A DNA stretch of 64,000 nucleotides from Bacteroidales bacterium (GTDB taxonomy: Bacteria > Bacteroidota > Bacteroidia > Bacteroidales > ML635J-15). Positions 9,642 through 18,625 of the stretch are shown here, in pieces; position 1 is the stretch's first letter; every line of letters starts with the position of its first letter. Where the stretch lies: assembly GCA_017620015.1 (NCBI GenBank), contig JAFZRE010000015.1:62001-126000 (forward strand), given 5' to 3'. Below the pieces are notes generated by a model. That model had not been told where the DNA came from. It searched no databases and saw only the letters and a list, made by a program, of their open reading frames with translations. The position numbers were made by a program, and so were the translations under genes.

Positions 9642-10520
9642 TTATTTATAATTCATCAATCGTAACTTAATGCTGTTCTTCCACCATTCCCTATTATATA
9701 TGCTGAATCTTGGTAAAACATTTTGCAAATTTACAGTTTCTGCCGACATACTTTCGGTACTGAACAAATATTTATATCCACATTGTTTTGCAATATCAAC
9801 CACTCGCCCATTATATTGTCCATTAGGAAATGCCAAGGACAAACATTCCGTGCCTTGTACATTTTCCATAATCATTTTCCTTGACACGGACAATTCTTCA
9901 TACACAGAATCATCGAGCAAATCATTAAGTGTTGCGTGCGAGTGCGTATGAGAACCAAACGAAACATTATATTTTGAAATTTTGTTCAAGTCTGTCCAAG
10001 TTAGCATTCGTGTATGTTCATACTCATTATCAATGCCTTGTGAAATCTCAGATAATATATTAGACCTATCGGCATTATGTAAAAGATTAAGATATACCTT
10101 AAGTGCAGTTTGCTCAACATCCTTTGTACTATTCATTTTGAATATCCCATAATTCGGAACCTCCAAATCCTTTTTCCTAAGATAATATGCCTCTACAATT
10201 TTATTTAAGTCCTGAGTCCAGAATGTATTCCCCGACTGAGCCGAATCTGAAACAATATGCTGTAATGAAGGAATTTTATATTTGTCAAGTACTGGAATTG
10301 CACATTCATAAAAGTCGTAATAAGCATCATCAAAAGTTACCAATGCGTATGGTTTCCTTCTGGAATTATTCAACGAAGGTAAATCTTCAATTGATATTGC
10401 CATATACTTACGAGATATATACCTGCATATCTTATCAAACACTTTTACTGGAATAGGCGGATACGCCGGAGAAAATTCGTCCGATATACGATGAAAGCAG
10501 AATACTCTTAATTTAGCCAT
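9642..10520 (-). CDS. polysaccharide deacetylase-family (NodB-like) protein
   Basis: 292 residues. NodB motif 1 is ALVTFDDAYYDF (catalytic and metal Asp pair) near residue 77, and motif 2 is SFGSHTHSHATLND (HxxxH) near residue 190. Such enzymes remove N-acetyl or N-formyl groups from glycans or lipid-linked sugars; ArnD of the aminoarabinose route belongs here too. There is no obvious signal peptide, so it likely works on a cytoplasmic or membrane-linked precursor. It lies two bases after the ATP-grasp gene and one base before the opine dehydrogenase gene, within one operon. Confidence 0.88.
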   Translation of the reverse strand: MAKLRVFCFHRISDEFSPAYPPIPVKVFDKICRYISRKYMAISIEDLPSLNNSRRKPYALVTFDDAYYDFYECAIPVLDKYKIPSLQHIVSDSAQSGNTFWTQDLNKIVEAYYLRKKDLEVPNYGIFKMNSTKDVEQTALKVYLNLLHNADRSNILSEISQGIDNEYEHTRMLTWTDLNKISKYNVSFGSHTHSHATLNDLLDDSVYEELSVSRKMIMENVQGTECLSLAFPNGQYNGRVVDIAKQCGYKYLFSTESMSAETVNLQNVLPRFSIYNREWWKNSIKLRLMNYK

Positions 10521-10522
10521 TA

Positions 10523-11710
10523 CTACCTATATTTTAAAACCAACCCCCTAAAGAACGGTAATGGGTCGTACCATTTAAATAATGCATCAACACGCCTTAC
10601 GCCTTTTTTCCTAACACTCTTTCTCCATTCCCTGTATGATATTGCATATTCAGGAAAACCTTTTTTCTTGTTACCCCATACCGCATAAAACAAATCGACA
10701 AGCCATATATACCATATTAGTTCGTCCCTCTTATTGAACGATTTTTCAAATGGAATACCGAGTACATCATTATATGCTTGCATTGGTAAATTTACACCAG
10801 ATTCCAAAACAGACAAATTCCACAATCCCGTCCTCGGATTTATCTCCATCAACTTGTAAGAACCATCACGGGAATCCTTCTTAAATTCTATATTGGAAAT
10901 ACCATAGAACTTAGTAGCCTTTATGAACTTCTCGGCATGTTCCAGTATTTCCTCCACATGCACCACATGCCCCGACACTATTGTGCCAGTCTGTGGCGGA
11001 AATTGTCTAATTTTGTGACCTATTGAATATCCTGTTATTTCATGTTCCTTATTGGCATAACTTGTAATTGTATATAATTCTGTTGGTTCCCCAGGAATAT
11101 ACTCCTGAACTATTATTTTTTCGGAACATAGATTTACTTCTGATATTCTTGAGATTATATCATCAAGTTCTCCTTCGCTCTTTATTATGAATGCCTTACT
11201 TCCCAACAATCTAGAAAAATTAATATTTACGGAAGGCTTTATTATCAATGGCAAAGCAAGTTCTCGCTTTACTACTTCAAAATCCTCTATTTTATAAACA
11301 TTTATTGTCTTCGGACACGGAATCCCAAGTTCACCGACAAATTTATACAAGTATTCTTTTTCGATTAATTTTGAAAGTATATTCCAGTCACACACAGGAA
11401 TATGGTAGAACTCCGACAATTTTTCCTTATGTTCCACAACTGGCATCAAAAATAAATCTGATGTCGCGAACAAAATTGATTTGCAACTTTGCTTCTTTCC
11501 AAAATCAATAAGGAATTCTATAAGAGACTGTTTGTCCATAGGATTAGGACATATCCCAGATTTGCAAAACCGAGACACCATCGCACTATCCTTATACCAA
11601 CTAAACACAATCACAGGAATATCAGTTTTCTCGAAACTTCTGACTATCCCCATAGCATTTATTCCACCGCCTAGGACAACTACCTTATTTTTATTATCGT
11701 TTTTCTTCAT
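10523..11710 (-). CDS. ATP-grasp ligase
   Basis: About 395 residues from ATG 11710 (MKKNDNKNKVVVLGGG). A TTG at 11719 would add three residues but is less likely. The Rossmann-like preATP-grasp start VVVLGGGINAMGIVRS is followed by the ATP-grasp core with LPLIIKPSVN, VQEYIPGEPTEL and the Mg-binding end FKKDSRD...LMEINPRTGLWN. Family members join a carboxylate to an amine through an acyl phosphate. Its start overlaps the end of the glycosyltransferase upstream by 17 bases. With the adjacent opine dehydrogenase and B12 protein it could attach an amino acid or opine to an amino sugar. Confidence 0.85.
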   Translation of the reverse strand: MKKNDNKNKVVVLGGGINAMGIVRSFEKTDIPVIVFSWYKDSAMVSRFCKSGICPNPMDKQSLIEFLIDFGKKQSCKSILFATSDLFLMPVVEHKEKLSEFYHIPVCDWNILSKLIEKEYLYKFVGELGIPCPKTINVYKIEDFEVVKRELALPLIIKPSVNINFSRLLGSKAFIIKSEGELDDIISRISEVNLCSEKIIVQEYIPGEPTELYTITSYANKEHEITGYSIGHKIRQFPPQTGTIVSGHVVHVEEILEHAEKFIKATKFYGISNIEFKKDSRDGSYKLMEINPRTGLWNLSVLESGVNLPMQAYNDVLGIPFEKSFNKRDELIWYIWLVDLFYAVWGNKKKGFPEYAISYREWRKSVRKKGVRRVDALFKWYDPLPFFRGLVLKYR

Positions 11711-13037
11711 TACTGCCAAAAATTATTTTTGCAAGTTTACCAGTCTGGTAACTCCGTGAATATTGCTCATATCCGTGGGAATTACACTCAATATAGCCAT
11801 TCTTCTTAAAATCGCCATACAATCCTTCTATAACACTTTTAAGATGTTCTGGGTCCTTTACAGAAATTCCCGCATTTGTTTCCTTCAATAAATCTTCTTG
11901 AACATGATTCGACATACCTACAACATCATGATGACTAGTCATTTTTTCTTTCATCTGATATGATGCTTCATCTTCCGTAAAACATAAGAGCACCAATCTT
12001 TGTATAGCCAAATAATCATAAATCTTAGTTCCTATCGATGAATAATAATTAAACAACAACATAGCATTACATTGTCTTAGATTAACAATTAACTCATTGT
12101 TAGGCATCATAGGAGTTATATTTATAAACGGTTCAAGTTCAATATATTTCTCTTTTATTGTTTCAATAAGTCCCGCACTATTGTTGATACCATAAAAATT
12201 CAATTCAAAATTAGAATCCGGATTTGACAAAACAAATTTTTTAAAACCATCAAGTAAACCTTGTATAGGATGCCACCTGTAAATTGTCCCCACATAGGCA
12301 AACCTTAACTTGTCGCTTTTTTGTTTTGTAGATTTGCTAGCATTTATTGAATCTGGATTATAACCGTTTGTTATTATTTCCACTCTGCTATTAGGAGCTG
12401 CTGATATTTGTATTTTCCTCTTAAAGAAGTCTGATACTGTTGTTAAACAAAGAGCAGTAGAAGTTGTCCTTTGTTCATAATATGCATTCAGTTTTCTTGA
12501 AAAGAAATTAGAACTTCTTTTTACACTCTGGCTCCACGGATCCCTATAGTCCGCCACCCAAGGAATCCCAAATTTCTTACTCAAAGTCGAAGCATACTTG
12601 AACAACACAAATGGCTCCCCCGTTGCAATTATAGCATCCACCTTATTATGCTTCAAATACTCTTTTGCACCACGATACAAACCCGACTTTGGTCCCACAA
12701 AGAAAAGGAACTGCATAAACTCGTACCAAGCCGTAACCAGTTTGCGTATCAGTGAAAATTTAGTGCGCCCATATTTAAGCATTATGCGGTTTGCAAGATT
12801 CGGCTTATACGGAGTGCGAATGATTGTACCGTATTCAGTTGCCTCAACTATGGTTTCGTTGCTTTCACCAGGTGCTATATAGTCTAGTTCGTTGCCATAC
12901 TTGTTCCCCCACTGTCGCGTAACTACAACAGGTTCCACATCGAATTCCTTCAGATACCTATACCATGCGTATGGTCTAAGTCCACCAACCGAAACGTATG
13001 GTGGAAAATCGTATGCCAATATGAGTAGTCGCTTCAT
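11694..13037 (-). CDS. glycosyltransferase, GT4-like (WbuB type)
   Basis: 447 residues of GT-B type. The N-terminus MKRLLILAYDFPPYVSVGG with YAWYRYLKEF is typical of WbuB-like GT4 enzymes. The C-terminal donor-binding half begins near LRFAYVGTIYRWHPIQGLLD. It is soluble and probably acts at the cytoplasmic face of the membrane, adding one sugar to the repeat unit. The classical E-x7-E of GT4 is not obvious, so the donor is unknown. A -7-like element lies 23 bases upstream. Confidence 0.85.
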   Translation of the reverse strand: MKRLLILAYDFPPYVSVGGLRPYAWYRYLKEFDVEPVVVTRQWGNKYGNELDYIAPGESNETIVEATEYGTIIRTPYKPNLANRIMLKYGRTKFSLIRKLVTAWYEFMQFLFFVGPKSGLYRGAKEYLKHNKVDAIIATGEPFVLFKYASTLSKKFGIPWVADYRDPWSQSVKRSSNFFSRKLNAYYEQRTTSTALCLTTVSDFFKRKIQISAAPNSRVEIITNGYNPDSINASKSTKQKSDKLRFAYVGTIYRWHPIQGLLDGFKKFVLSNPDSNFELNFYGINNSAGLIETIKEKYIELEPFINITPMMPNNELIVNLRQCNAMLLFNYYSSIGTKIYDYLAIQRLVLLCFTEDEASYQMKEKMTSHHDVVGMSNHVQEDLLKETNAGISVKDPEHLKSVIEGLYGDFKKNGYIECNSHGYEQYSRSYQTGKLAKIIFGSNEEKR

Positions 13038-13059
13038 TATCTGAATAAAAAACTCTGCA

Positions 13060-13067
13060 CAAAATTA
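13060..13067 (-). promoter_or_regulatory. possible -7 element upstream of the GT4-like gene
   Basis: Minus-strand TAATTTTG fits TAnnTTTG and lies in the gap left by ATPase 2. No good -33 element is visible at 19-21 bases. Confidence 0.3.
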
Positions 13068-13102
13068 ATAAATTATCGGCAAGAAATTATCAGAAATGTT
13101 TA

Positions 13103-14227
13103 TCAGTAAGTTTCTTCCAACCATCGCGACAAGAACACGTTATATACAGAATAGCTCCTTTCATTTAGACCTACAGTTTCGAGAAGCAACTCCTTATCGG
13201 TAAGAGACTCTAAATTTCGTCGCGCATTGGTGGCACTGCCCAACTGATATTTTGCAAGAAATTGTGCCGATGTTACACTTTGAACAGACTGCTCCTTGGC
13301 TATGGCAATAAGCAACCGCCACTGTTGCTCTGTTATCAAATTGCGTATCTGCAAAAAGTTGGACACTTCCGTTTCTAAAATCTCACGGCTTGCTTTACGT
13401 GCAACAGCAATAGAAACCACTCTAGGCTTCATTTTGAATATTTCGTTACACAACGACTGGGTGTAGAAAGTATGACGACGTGTCCATTCCAAAATATATG
13501 CCATTGCCTCATCATCAACCTGTACAGGAGCAAATTTTTCTCTAATAAATGCAGCATATTTTTCCGCATCGATCTTACCAAGCGACAACTGTCGCGTGCT
13601 TGAATAAAACGGGCGGGCAACATCGGCAAATATTTGTGTCATTATAGACTTCTTACTTCCACAATACACAAAACTGATATTGTGCATCTGCTGCGTATAT
13701 GTCCTAAGCAGAGCTTCAACATTTTTCTCTGGATATGTAGTTATTTGCTGGAATTCATCGATAGCTACCACGACATGCTGCTTCTGTGAGTTTAGAAAAG
13801 CGAACAAACCCTTCAATGTATATTCTTTTTCCGATGGTGCCGAAAAATTAAATTCTACCTGAGGCATTCCGCTCACAGGATCGTATGTAATTACTGGGCG
13901 ATAGCCCTTTAGCAATGCCATAAACTTGTTACCGATACTAGTTTTTTCAGGAAACCCCAAGAGTATCGCTTCTGCCAATGTCTTTATGAAATCTTTCAAC
14001 GAAAGTGTCGCAAAAATATCCACATACAAGGTAGAGAAAGGCAATTTTTCTTCTGCTATCTTATAAAAAGTGTGAAGAATCAATCCAGTTTTTCCGAACT
14101 TACGTGGAGAAATCAACGTAGTATCGAGACCATTCTGTATATTCGACAATAAAGCCTCTGTTTCTTTCTCTCTATCACAGAAGAACATAGGCGACAAATA
14201 CCCCTTAGCTAAAAATGGATTCTGCAT
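13103..14227 (-). CDS. solitary AAA ATPase (ATPase 2, COG1672-like)
   Basis: 374 residues from ATG 14227 (MQNPFLAKGYLSPMFFC). The longer TTG start at 14245 overlaps the promoter -7 element and is rejected. Walker A is ISPRKFGKTGL at about 39-49, Walker B VVVAIDEFQQI near 130, and the C-terminus QRNLI...WRLLIAIAKEQ with LESLTDKELL resembles a winged helix. This is the STAND-like ATPase class of unknown function found as orphans in Bacteroidales and archaea. It has its own promoter next to a 14-bp repeat array and interrupts the glycan operon. Confidence 0.85.
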   Translation of the reverse strand: MQNPFLAKGYLSPMFFCDREKETEALLSNIQNGLDTTLISPRKFGKTGLILHTFYKIAEEKLPFSTLYVDIFATLSLKDFIKTLAEAILLGFPEKTSIGNKFMALLKGYRPVITYDPVSGMPQVEFNFSAPSEKEYTLKGLFAFLNSQKQHVVVAIDEFQQITTYPEKNVEALLRTYTQQMHNISFVYCGSKKSIMTQIFADVARPFYSSTRQLSLGKIDAEKYAAFIREKFAPVQVDDEAMAYILEWTRRHTFYTQSLCNEIFKMKPRVVSIAVARKASREILETEVSNFLQIRNLITEQQWRLLIAIAKEQSVQSVTSAQFLAKYQLGSATNARRNLESLTDKELLLETVGLNERSYSVYNVFLSRWLEETY

Positions 14228-14242
14228 AATTTTAATTTTTTG

Positions 14243-14270
14243 CAAATATAATAATTTTCACAAAATCCAA
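14243..14270 (-). promoter_or_regulatory. promoter of ATPase 2
   Basis: Minus-strand TATATTTG at 14243-14250 and TTGG at 14267-14270, spaced 16 bases. The ATG follows about 16 bases after the -7 element. The TTGG abuts the repeat array at 14271. Confidence 0.5.
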
Positions 14271-14309
14271 CCTATTTTAGGTTACCTATTTTAGGTTACC
14301 TATTTTAGG
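14271..14309. repeat. 14-bp tandem repeat at the ATPase 2 promoter
   Basis: CCTATTTTAGGTTA twice and a third partial copy. Each unit contains an interrupted palindrome CCTA-TTT-TAGG, the form of a protein-binding site. The array lies immediately upstream of the -33 region. Confidence 0.8.
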
Positions 14310-14368
14310 CATGAATTTGAAACGAGAGATATGCCTACGAAGCAAAAAATAACACCACAACAAACTGA

Positions 14369-15442
14369 TTACAACGCATCTATCTTCCGCACAACATAAT
14401 CAGACAGCTTATATATACGCCCCTTTGTCTTTATAAATTCCAACACTATACTTATTGCCAATGAACATAACAGCAACAGCAAAAAGATTAGAATCGCATA
14501 TTTAGGCGCATATATGAACTGCGGAAACCAATACAAAAATAAAAATGTATGTACCATATACATATTAGCGGAATGTTTGCCAAGAAATGAAAATACAACA
14601 TTTACAACAGGTAAATTGCGTATAAGCATTATCACTAGCATTGAAATGACAAACGCAAGCAATCCATCAACGGCAATACCTGTGAAATATGGAACAATTC
14701 TGTTCTGCCTAAAATACACAAGCACACAACACAATATTAAAGTTATAGGCAACAATATCAAATACTTACGCTTATTCGTAATTGTATATCCTTGCGGAAC
14801 CTTCATCGCCCAAAACATCCCTATGAAAAAGGGAAACATCCATATAGTCATTTCATTAATAAAGGCTACTGGTATCGAGACGAGCATAATACCAAACACC
14901 AATGCCAATGATATATATGGAATCTTACGGATTAAAAGGAAAAGTATCGGGAACACAATATACAGCAACAGAATGACCCTATTGAACCACCATGTTATGT
15001 TATAGGAATGATAACCCATAAAACCAAAGAAATCCACTACAAGAGGAAACAGAATATTATCAGTTTCGTATCGGCTCTCAAACGACGCGCCAAGCCCCCC
15101 CCCACTTATCATACTGAATATCAAAAAGATAACCCAATATCCAGTATAAAATTTCACATACCTTTTAGCAATGAATTTGGTTGTAACGCCGAATCTTTCT
15201 TTCAGATTCTTTGCTCCTGCTATTACCTTTGAATACTGGCAGGCCAAACCGTAACCGCTCATAAGCAAAAATAACGATACACAGACCTTGCCCACCGCAG
15301 CCATAAATACTACGGCAGAACTTCCGCCAGAATACAAGGCATTAGGAAACAAATGATGCCACAACATAAGACATATCGCAACACCTTTTATTATTCCAGT
15401 ATCCTTTGACGATAACGACAATGCAAAACCTTCTTCTGACAT
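14369..15442 (-). CDS. membrane acyltransferase, acyltransferase_3 family
   Basis: 357 residues with about ten hydrophobic segments. The N-terminal region has ICLMLWHHLFPNAL and FLLMSGYGL, the typical start of acyltransferase_3 (OafA-like) proteins that O-acetylate glycans. Polymerases can look similar, so the substrate is uncertain. The gene begins seven bases after the stop of the large membrane protein at 15450. A C9 tract in the coding sequence (15095-15103, encoding part of SGGGLG) is a possible slippage site that would shift the frame. Confidence 0.82.
   Translation of the reverse strand: MSEEGFALSLSSKDTGIIKGVAICLMLWHHLFPNALYSGGSSAVVFMAAVGKVCVSLFLLMSGYGLACQYSKVIAGAKNLKERFGVTTKFIAKRYVKFYTGYWVIFLIFSMISGGGLGASFESRYETDNILFPLVVDFFGFMGYHSYNITWWFNRVILLLYIVFPILFLLIRKIPYISLALVFGIMLVSIPVAFINEMTIWMFPFFIGMFWAMKVPQGYTITNKRKYLILLPITLILCCVLVYFRQNRIVPYFTGIAVDGLLAFVISMLVIMLIRNLPVVNVVFSFLGKHSANMYMVHTFLFLYWFPQFIYAPKYAILIFLLLLLCSLAISIVLEFIKTKGRIYKLSDYVVRKIDAL
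15095..15103. repeat. C9 homopolymer inside the acyltransferase gene
   Basis: Nine C in a row within an AT-rich gene. Loss or gain of one base would truncate the protein, which is the usual layout of a contingency locus. Confidence 0.6.
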
Positions 15443-15449
15443 CAGATTT

Positions 15450-17444
15450 CTAATTTAACCCTTTCAAAGTGAAAAAACATTCACCAGTCTTCTTATTGGC
15501 AAATTGCTTGTCAATATATGGAACTATGGTTTCTGGCAGTTCGCACCCACCGCTAAGATAAACGAACTTGCAATCGTTTGCCTTCACAAATTCCAGCACA
15601 ATCTCATCGTATCTGGAATCCGGATGAGCCGACTTGTACTCAATCATAAAGTTTTGAAACGGATTGCCTTTCACAGCCTTTTGGATTCTTGGCTTATCAA
15701 TCTCCGCAAACTTATCAATATTCGGCTCGGGATAAACTGCTGTCAAATACAAATCAGAAGTAAAATGCTTGAACTCTGCACCAACACCAAAGCAATTGAA
15801 ATCCCAGTATCTAACCATCTGCGACGAATCCTGAATGAATACACCAAGAAGCAATCCTTCCGTTTCCGAAATAGCAGCCGATACACCTTTCACATAATCA
15901 GCATCAACATATTTCTGCGAGTACCTATAAAACGGAACTTTTTCTATCTGATAAAAATTCAATGCTGCCATCAGCACTACAAACGCCATTACCAAATATC
16001 CTGCAACCTTATTTGCAATCTTGAATGAAAACAAAATGAGCATCCATATCGCAACATTTACCCACGGGATTGCCGACACCATAAAGAATTGTATGGAATC
16101 CGCCATTACATGCGTCAGCCCCCATACTACGGTGCCAACACAAACAACCGTAACTACAGACACAAACACAATTGCATTATCCTTTACCAAAGTCCAATAG
16201 TCGTTTCGTTTCTGCGAAACTGCAGAAACAATCGTTGGCAACAAATAATAGGCATACACGCTAAATAATATCACAATTGACCCGAAAATAATCTTGAATG
16301 GCTTTGTCTTGTCTTCAACAAAAGAATCCAGTATGGTTGATAGGGACAATCCACCGCTTGCCGATTCCCCTGCCTGCAAGAAATAGAACAAGACGATAAA
16401 AACAGCAACTGCAAATACCGACAATAAGGGCAATAGTACATGTTTAAGTTGTTTTCTTCTTAATGCCGACATACCCAAAAGCAGCACAGCAGTAGTGAAC
16501 GCGACAGGAGCTGTTATAACATTTACCACCGGCAAGCACAGCATTGGCAAATACCATCCGCCTTTCCTTTCCAGCATAGCAAGCACAGTCCACACTACGA
16601 ACATACTTACCGACAAGTATTTCAAACTGCACGAATTTGAAAAGATAAAATCCGATGACTGCGGAAGTATCTTGACGAACAGCAATCCTGCAAAGAATAT
16701 GGACAGCACAGACAATACTTGCATCAATATGCGTCCAACGCCACCGAGCTTCGCCCCCTGAGCCTGTCGAAGGGAAGCGACATCTGTATAGTCCATAACC
16801 TTGCGTGTCACAGCAATCATTCCCATAGCTAAGATTACCATATATATCGACTGCGTAACTACAACAAATGCCTCGTAAGTATCCCCCTGCAATATGTTAA
16901 TGAAAATTACTGGCAACCAAATGTCAAAGTAATGATATGGAGATGGTGCTGTACTGCCACCAATCACAACACTCTGCCAATCCGAAGCCTCAACTCCAAA
17001 ATCGTTAAGCACACTTGATACGGTAGAATAGAAAGCATAGTCGCCGTGCGGCATATTGTTTATTGGTGTAGCATAGAAGAATGAGCCTTGAAACAAAAAG
17101 AAACCTATGCCAAGCAAAAACATGACCAAGACTGGCAACAATACCTTTTTGCCGTCTGGCAAAAGATTCCCAACACAATACTTACCTAAAAATAATTTGT
17201 TTCTCTTCGCATACAGCAGATACAAAACGCCGACAATCAAGAATCCCCAAAGTATTGTATTCCCACAGGTTTTCACTATGGCGTATGCAGAAACAACAGA
17301 AACAAGCCCAACAATCAGACGCACAAAGGTTTCATAAAACACATCTACCTTAGGGGCAGTTCGCGACAACCATAACACAAACGAACCTGCAATATAAAAT
17401 ATTACAAGAGAAACTATTATCGCTAATAGCGCTATCCAATCCAT
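15450..17444 (-). CDS. large polytopic membrane protein, probable GT-C-type glycosyltransferase
   Basis: 664 residues from ATG 17444 (MDWIALLAIIV); a TTG two codons earlier is unlikely. About 12 hydrophobic segments are followed by a soluble C-terminal region of about 150 residues. The first large extracytoplasmic loop has MPHGDYAFYSTV and YHYFDIWLP, acidic and aromatic features like those in GT-C enzymes that use polyprenyl-phosphate sugars. I do not recognise the exact family. Its neighbours (ArnC-like transferase and small transporter pair) suggest the final ArnT/GtrC-like transferase. Residues 224-235 (SLRQAQGAKLGG) are encoded by an inserted REP-like palindrome. Confidence 0.65.
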   Translation of the reverse strand: MDWIALLAIIVSLVIFYIAGSFVLWLSRTAPKVDVFYETFVRLIVGLVSVVSAYAIVKTCGNTILWGFLIVGVLYLLYAKRNKLFLGKYCVGNLLPDGKKVLLPVLVMFLLGIGFFLFQGSFFYATPINNMPHGDYAFYSTVSSVLNDFGVEASDWQSVVIGGSTAPSPYHYFDIWLPVIFINILQGDTYEAFVVVTQSIYMVILAMGMIAVTRKVMDYTDVASLRQAQGAKLGGVGRILMQVLSVLSIFFAGLLFVKILPQSSDFIFSNSCSLKYLSVSMFVVWTVLAMLERKGGWYLPMLCLPVVNVITAPVAFTTAVLLLGMSALRRKQLKHVLLPLLSVFAVAVFIVLFYFLQAGESASGGLSLSTILDSFVEDKTKPFKIIFGSIVILFSVYAYYLLPTIVSAVSQKRNDYWTLVKDNAIVFVSVVTVVCVGTVVWGLTHVMADSIQFFMVSAIPWVNVAIWMLILFSFKIANKVAGYLVMAFVVLMAALNFYQIEKVPFYRYSQKYVDADYVKGVSAAISETEGLLLGVFIQDSSQMVRYWDFNCFGVGAEFKHFTSDLYLTAVYPEPNIDKFAEIDKPRIQKAVKGNPFQNFMIEYKSAHPDSRYDEIVLEFVKANDCKFVYLSGGCELPETIVPYIDKQFANKKTGECFFTLKGLN
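16748..16778. repeat. REP-like palindrome inside a coding sequence
   Basis: The core CCCTGAGCCTGTCGAAGGG at 16756-16774 is the reverse complement of a short palindromic repeat I know from many bacterial genomes, often translated as LRQAQG. Here it is in frame and gives SLRQAQG. Flanking GCTTC/GAAGC arms extend the hairpin. Confidence 0.7.
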
Positions 17445-17450
17445 AATCAA

Positions 17451-18575
17451 TTAAAATTGTCCCTTTATCACCTCGCAAATTCTCTCCACATCTGCTTCTG
17501 TCAAGTCGTAATACATTGGCAAACGAACCAAACAATCGGCATACCTGTCGCAAATTGGCAAGTCGCGTCCATCGTGCTTATCCTGATAATACGGACTACT
17601 ATGCAAACTCAAGTAGTGGAACACCGCCAATATATCATTCTCCTTTAGTTTATTAATCAGCGCTGTCCTCTCCTCCAGACTATTGCATACAAGATAGAAC
17701 ATGTGCGCATTGTTGGTAGCATAGTCGGGAATATCGGGCAAACGGAAACATCCCTTATTTGCAATAGGATTCAAAAGCTCATAATATTTGTTCCACAACG
17801 ACTTGCGCTTCGCCTGAATATCATCGAGGCTTTCAATCTGCGCCCACAGGAAAGCAGCAACTACCTCGCTAGGCAAGAACGAACTACCAGTATCCACCCA
17901 TCCGTACTTGTTTACCTCACCACGGAAAAATTCGGCACGATTTGTTCCCTTTTCCCAGATGATTTCAGCACGACGGATAAAACGCTCATCGTTTATCGCC
18001 AACATTCCACCCTCCCCAGAAATTATGTTCTTAGTTTCGTGAAACGAGAATGCCGCTAAATGGCCAATACTACCAAGCGGTTTGCCCTTATAGTAAGAAT
18101 CAATTGCCTGCGCAGCATCTTCCACTACCAGCAGATTATGTCGATTTGCGATGTCCATAATCTTGTCCATATCGCAAGCTATGCCAGCATAATGCACAGG
18201 AACAATGACTTTTGTCTTGGGTGTTATCAATGCCTCAATCTTATCGGCATTGATGTTGGGATTGCGTTCCATACTATCGGCAAACACAATCTTTGCTCCT
18301 GCCCTGACAAATGCCAACGCCGACGACACAAATGTATAGCTTGGCACAATTACCTCATCGCCAGGCTTTATGTCGCAAAGGATAGATGCCATTTCAAGAG
18401 CATCGGTACAACTAGTTGTAAGCAGACATTTCTTGAATCCATAGTGTTCTTCAAAAAACTGCTGGCATTTCTTTGTATATTCGCCATTACCAGACAGTTT
18501 GCCCTTATATACAGCCTGATACATATAATGGGCTTCCTTGCCCGTAAGATGTGGAAGATTAAATGGTATATGCAT
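17451..18575 (-). CDS. DegT/DnrJ/EryC1 aminotransferase, WecE-like
   Basis: 374 residues from ATG 18575 (MHIPFNLPHLTGKE). The frame is open 35 codons further upstream, but that part contains the promoter and does not fit the family. The PLP lysine is K182 in SFHETKNIISGEGGM, with VVEDAAQAIDS before it. WecE makes dTDP-4-amino-4,6-dideoxygalactose from the 4-keto sugar; ArnB is a relative. It probably makes an amino sugar for the same module as the epimerase and ArnC-like transferase upstream. It has its own promoter. Confidence 0.9.
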   Translation of the reverse strand: MHIPFNLPHLTGKEAHYMYQAVYKGKLSGNGEYTKKCQQFFEEHYGFKKCLLTTSCTDALEMASILCDIKPGDEVIVPSYTFVSSALAFVRAGAKIVFADSMERNPNINADKIEALITPKTKVIVPVHYAGIACDMDKIMDIANRHNLLVVEDAAQAIDSYYKGKPLGSIGHLAAFSFHETKNIISGEGGMLAINDERFIRRAEIIWEKGTNRAEFFRGEVNKYGWVDTGSSFLPSEVVAAFLWAQIESLDDIQAKRKSLWNKYYELLNPIANKGCFRLPDIPDYATNNAHMFYLVCNSLEERTALINKLKENDILAVFHYLSLHSSPYYQDKHDGRDLPICDRYADCLVRLPMYYDLTEADVERICEVIKGQF

Positions 18576-18595
18576 AGTCAATTCAAAATTTTGCA

Positions 18596-18625
18596 CAAAA
18601 ATACAACATTCCCCAATACTCACAA
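18596..18625 (-). promoter_or_regulatory. promoter of the WecE-like aminotransferase gene
   Basis: Minus-strand TATTTTTG at 18596-18603 and TTG at 18623-18625 with a 19-base spacer. The leader to the ATG is about 17 bases. Confidence 0.55.

Noticed and set aside
14228..14245. Longer TTG start for ATPase 2
   Set aside because: The TTG is part of the TATATTTG promoter element; ATG 14227 fits better. The same reasoning removed TTG starts at 22892 and 63526.
13038..14368. Flanking direct repeats around ATPase 2
   Set aside because: I compared both flanks and the adjacent gene ends and found no repeat like those around ATPases 1, 3 and 4.
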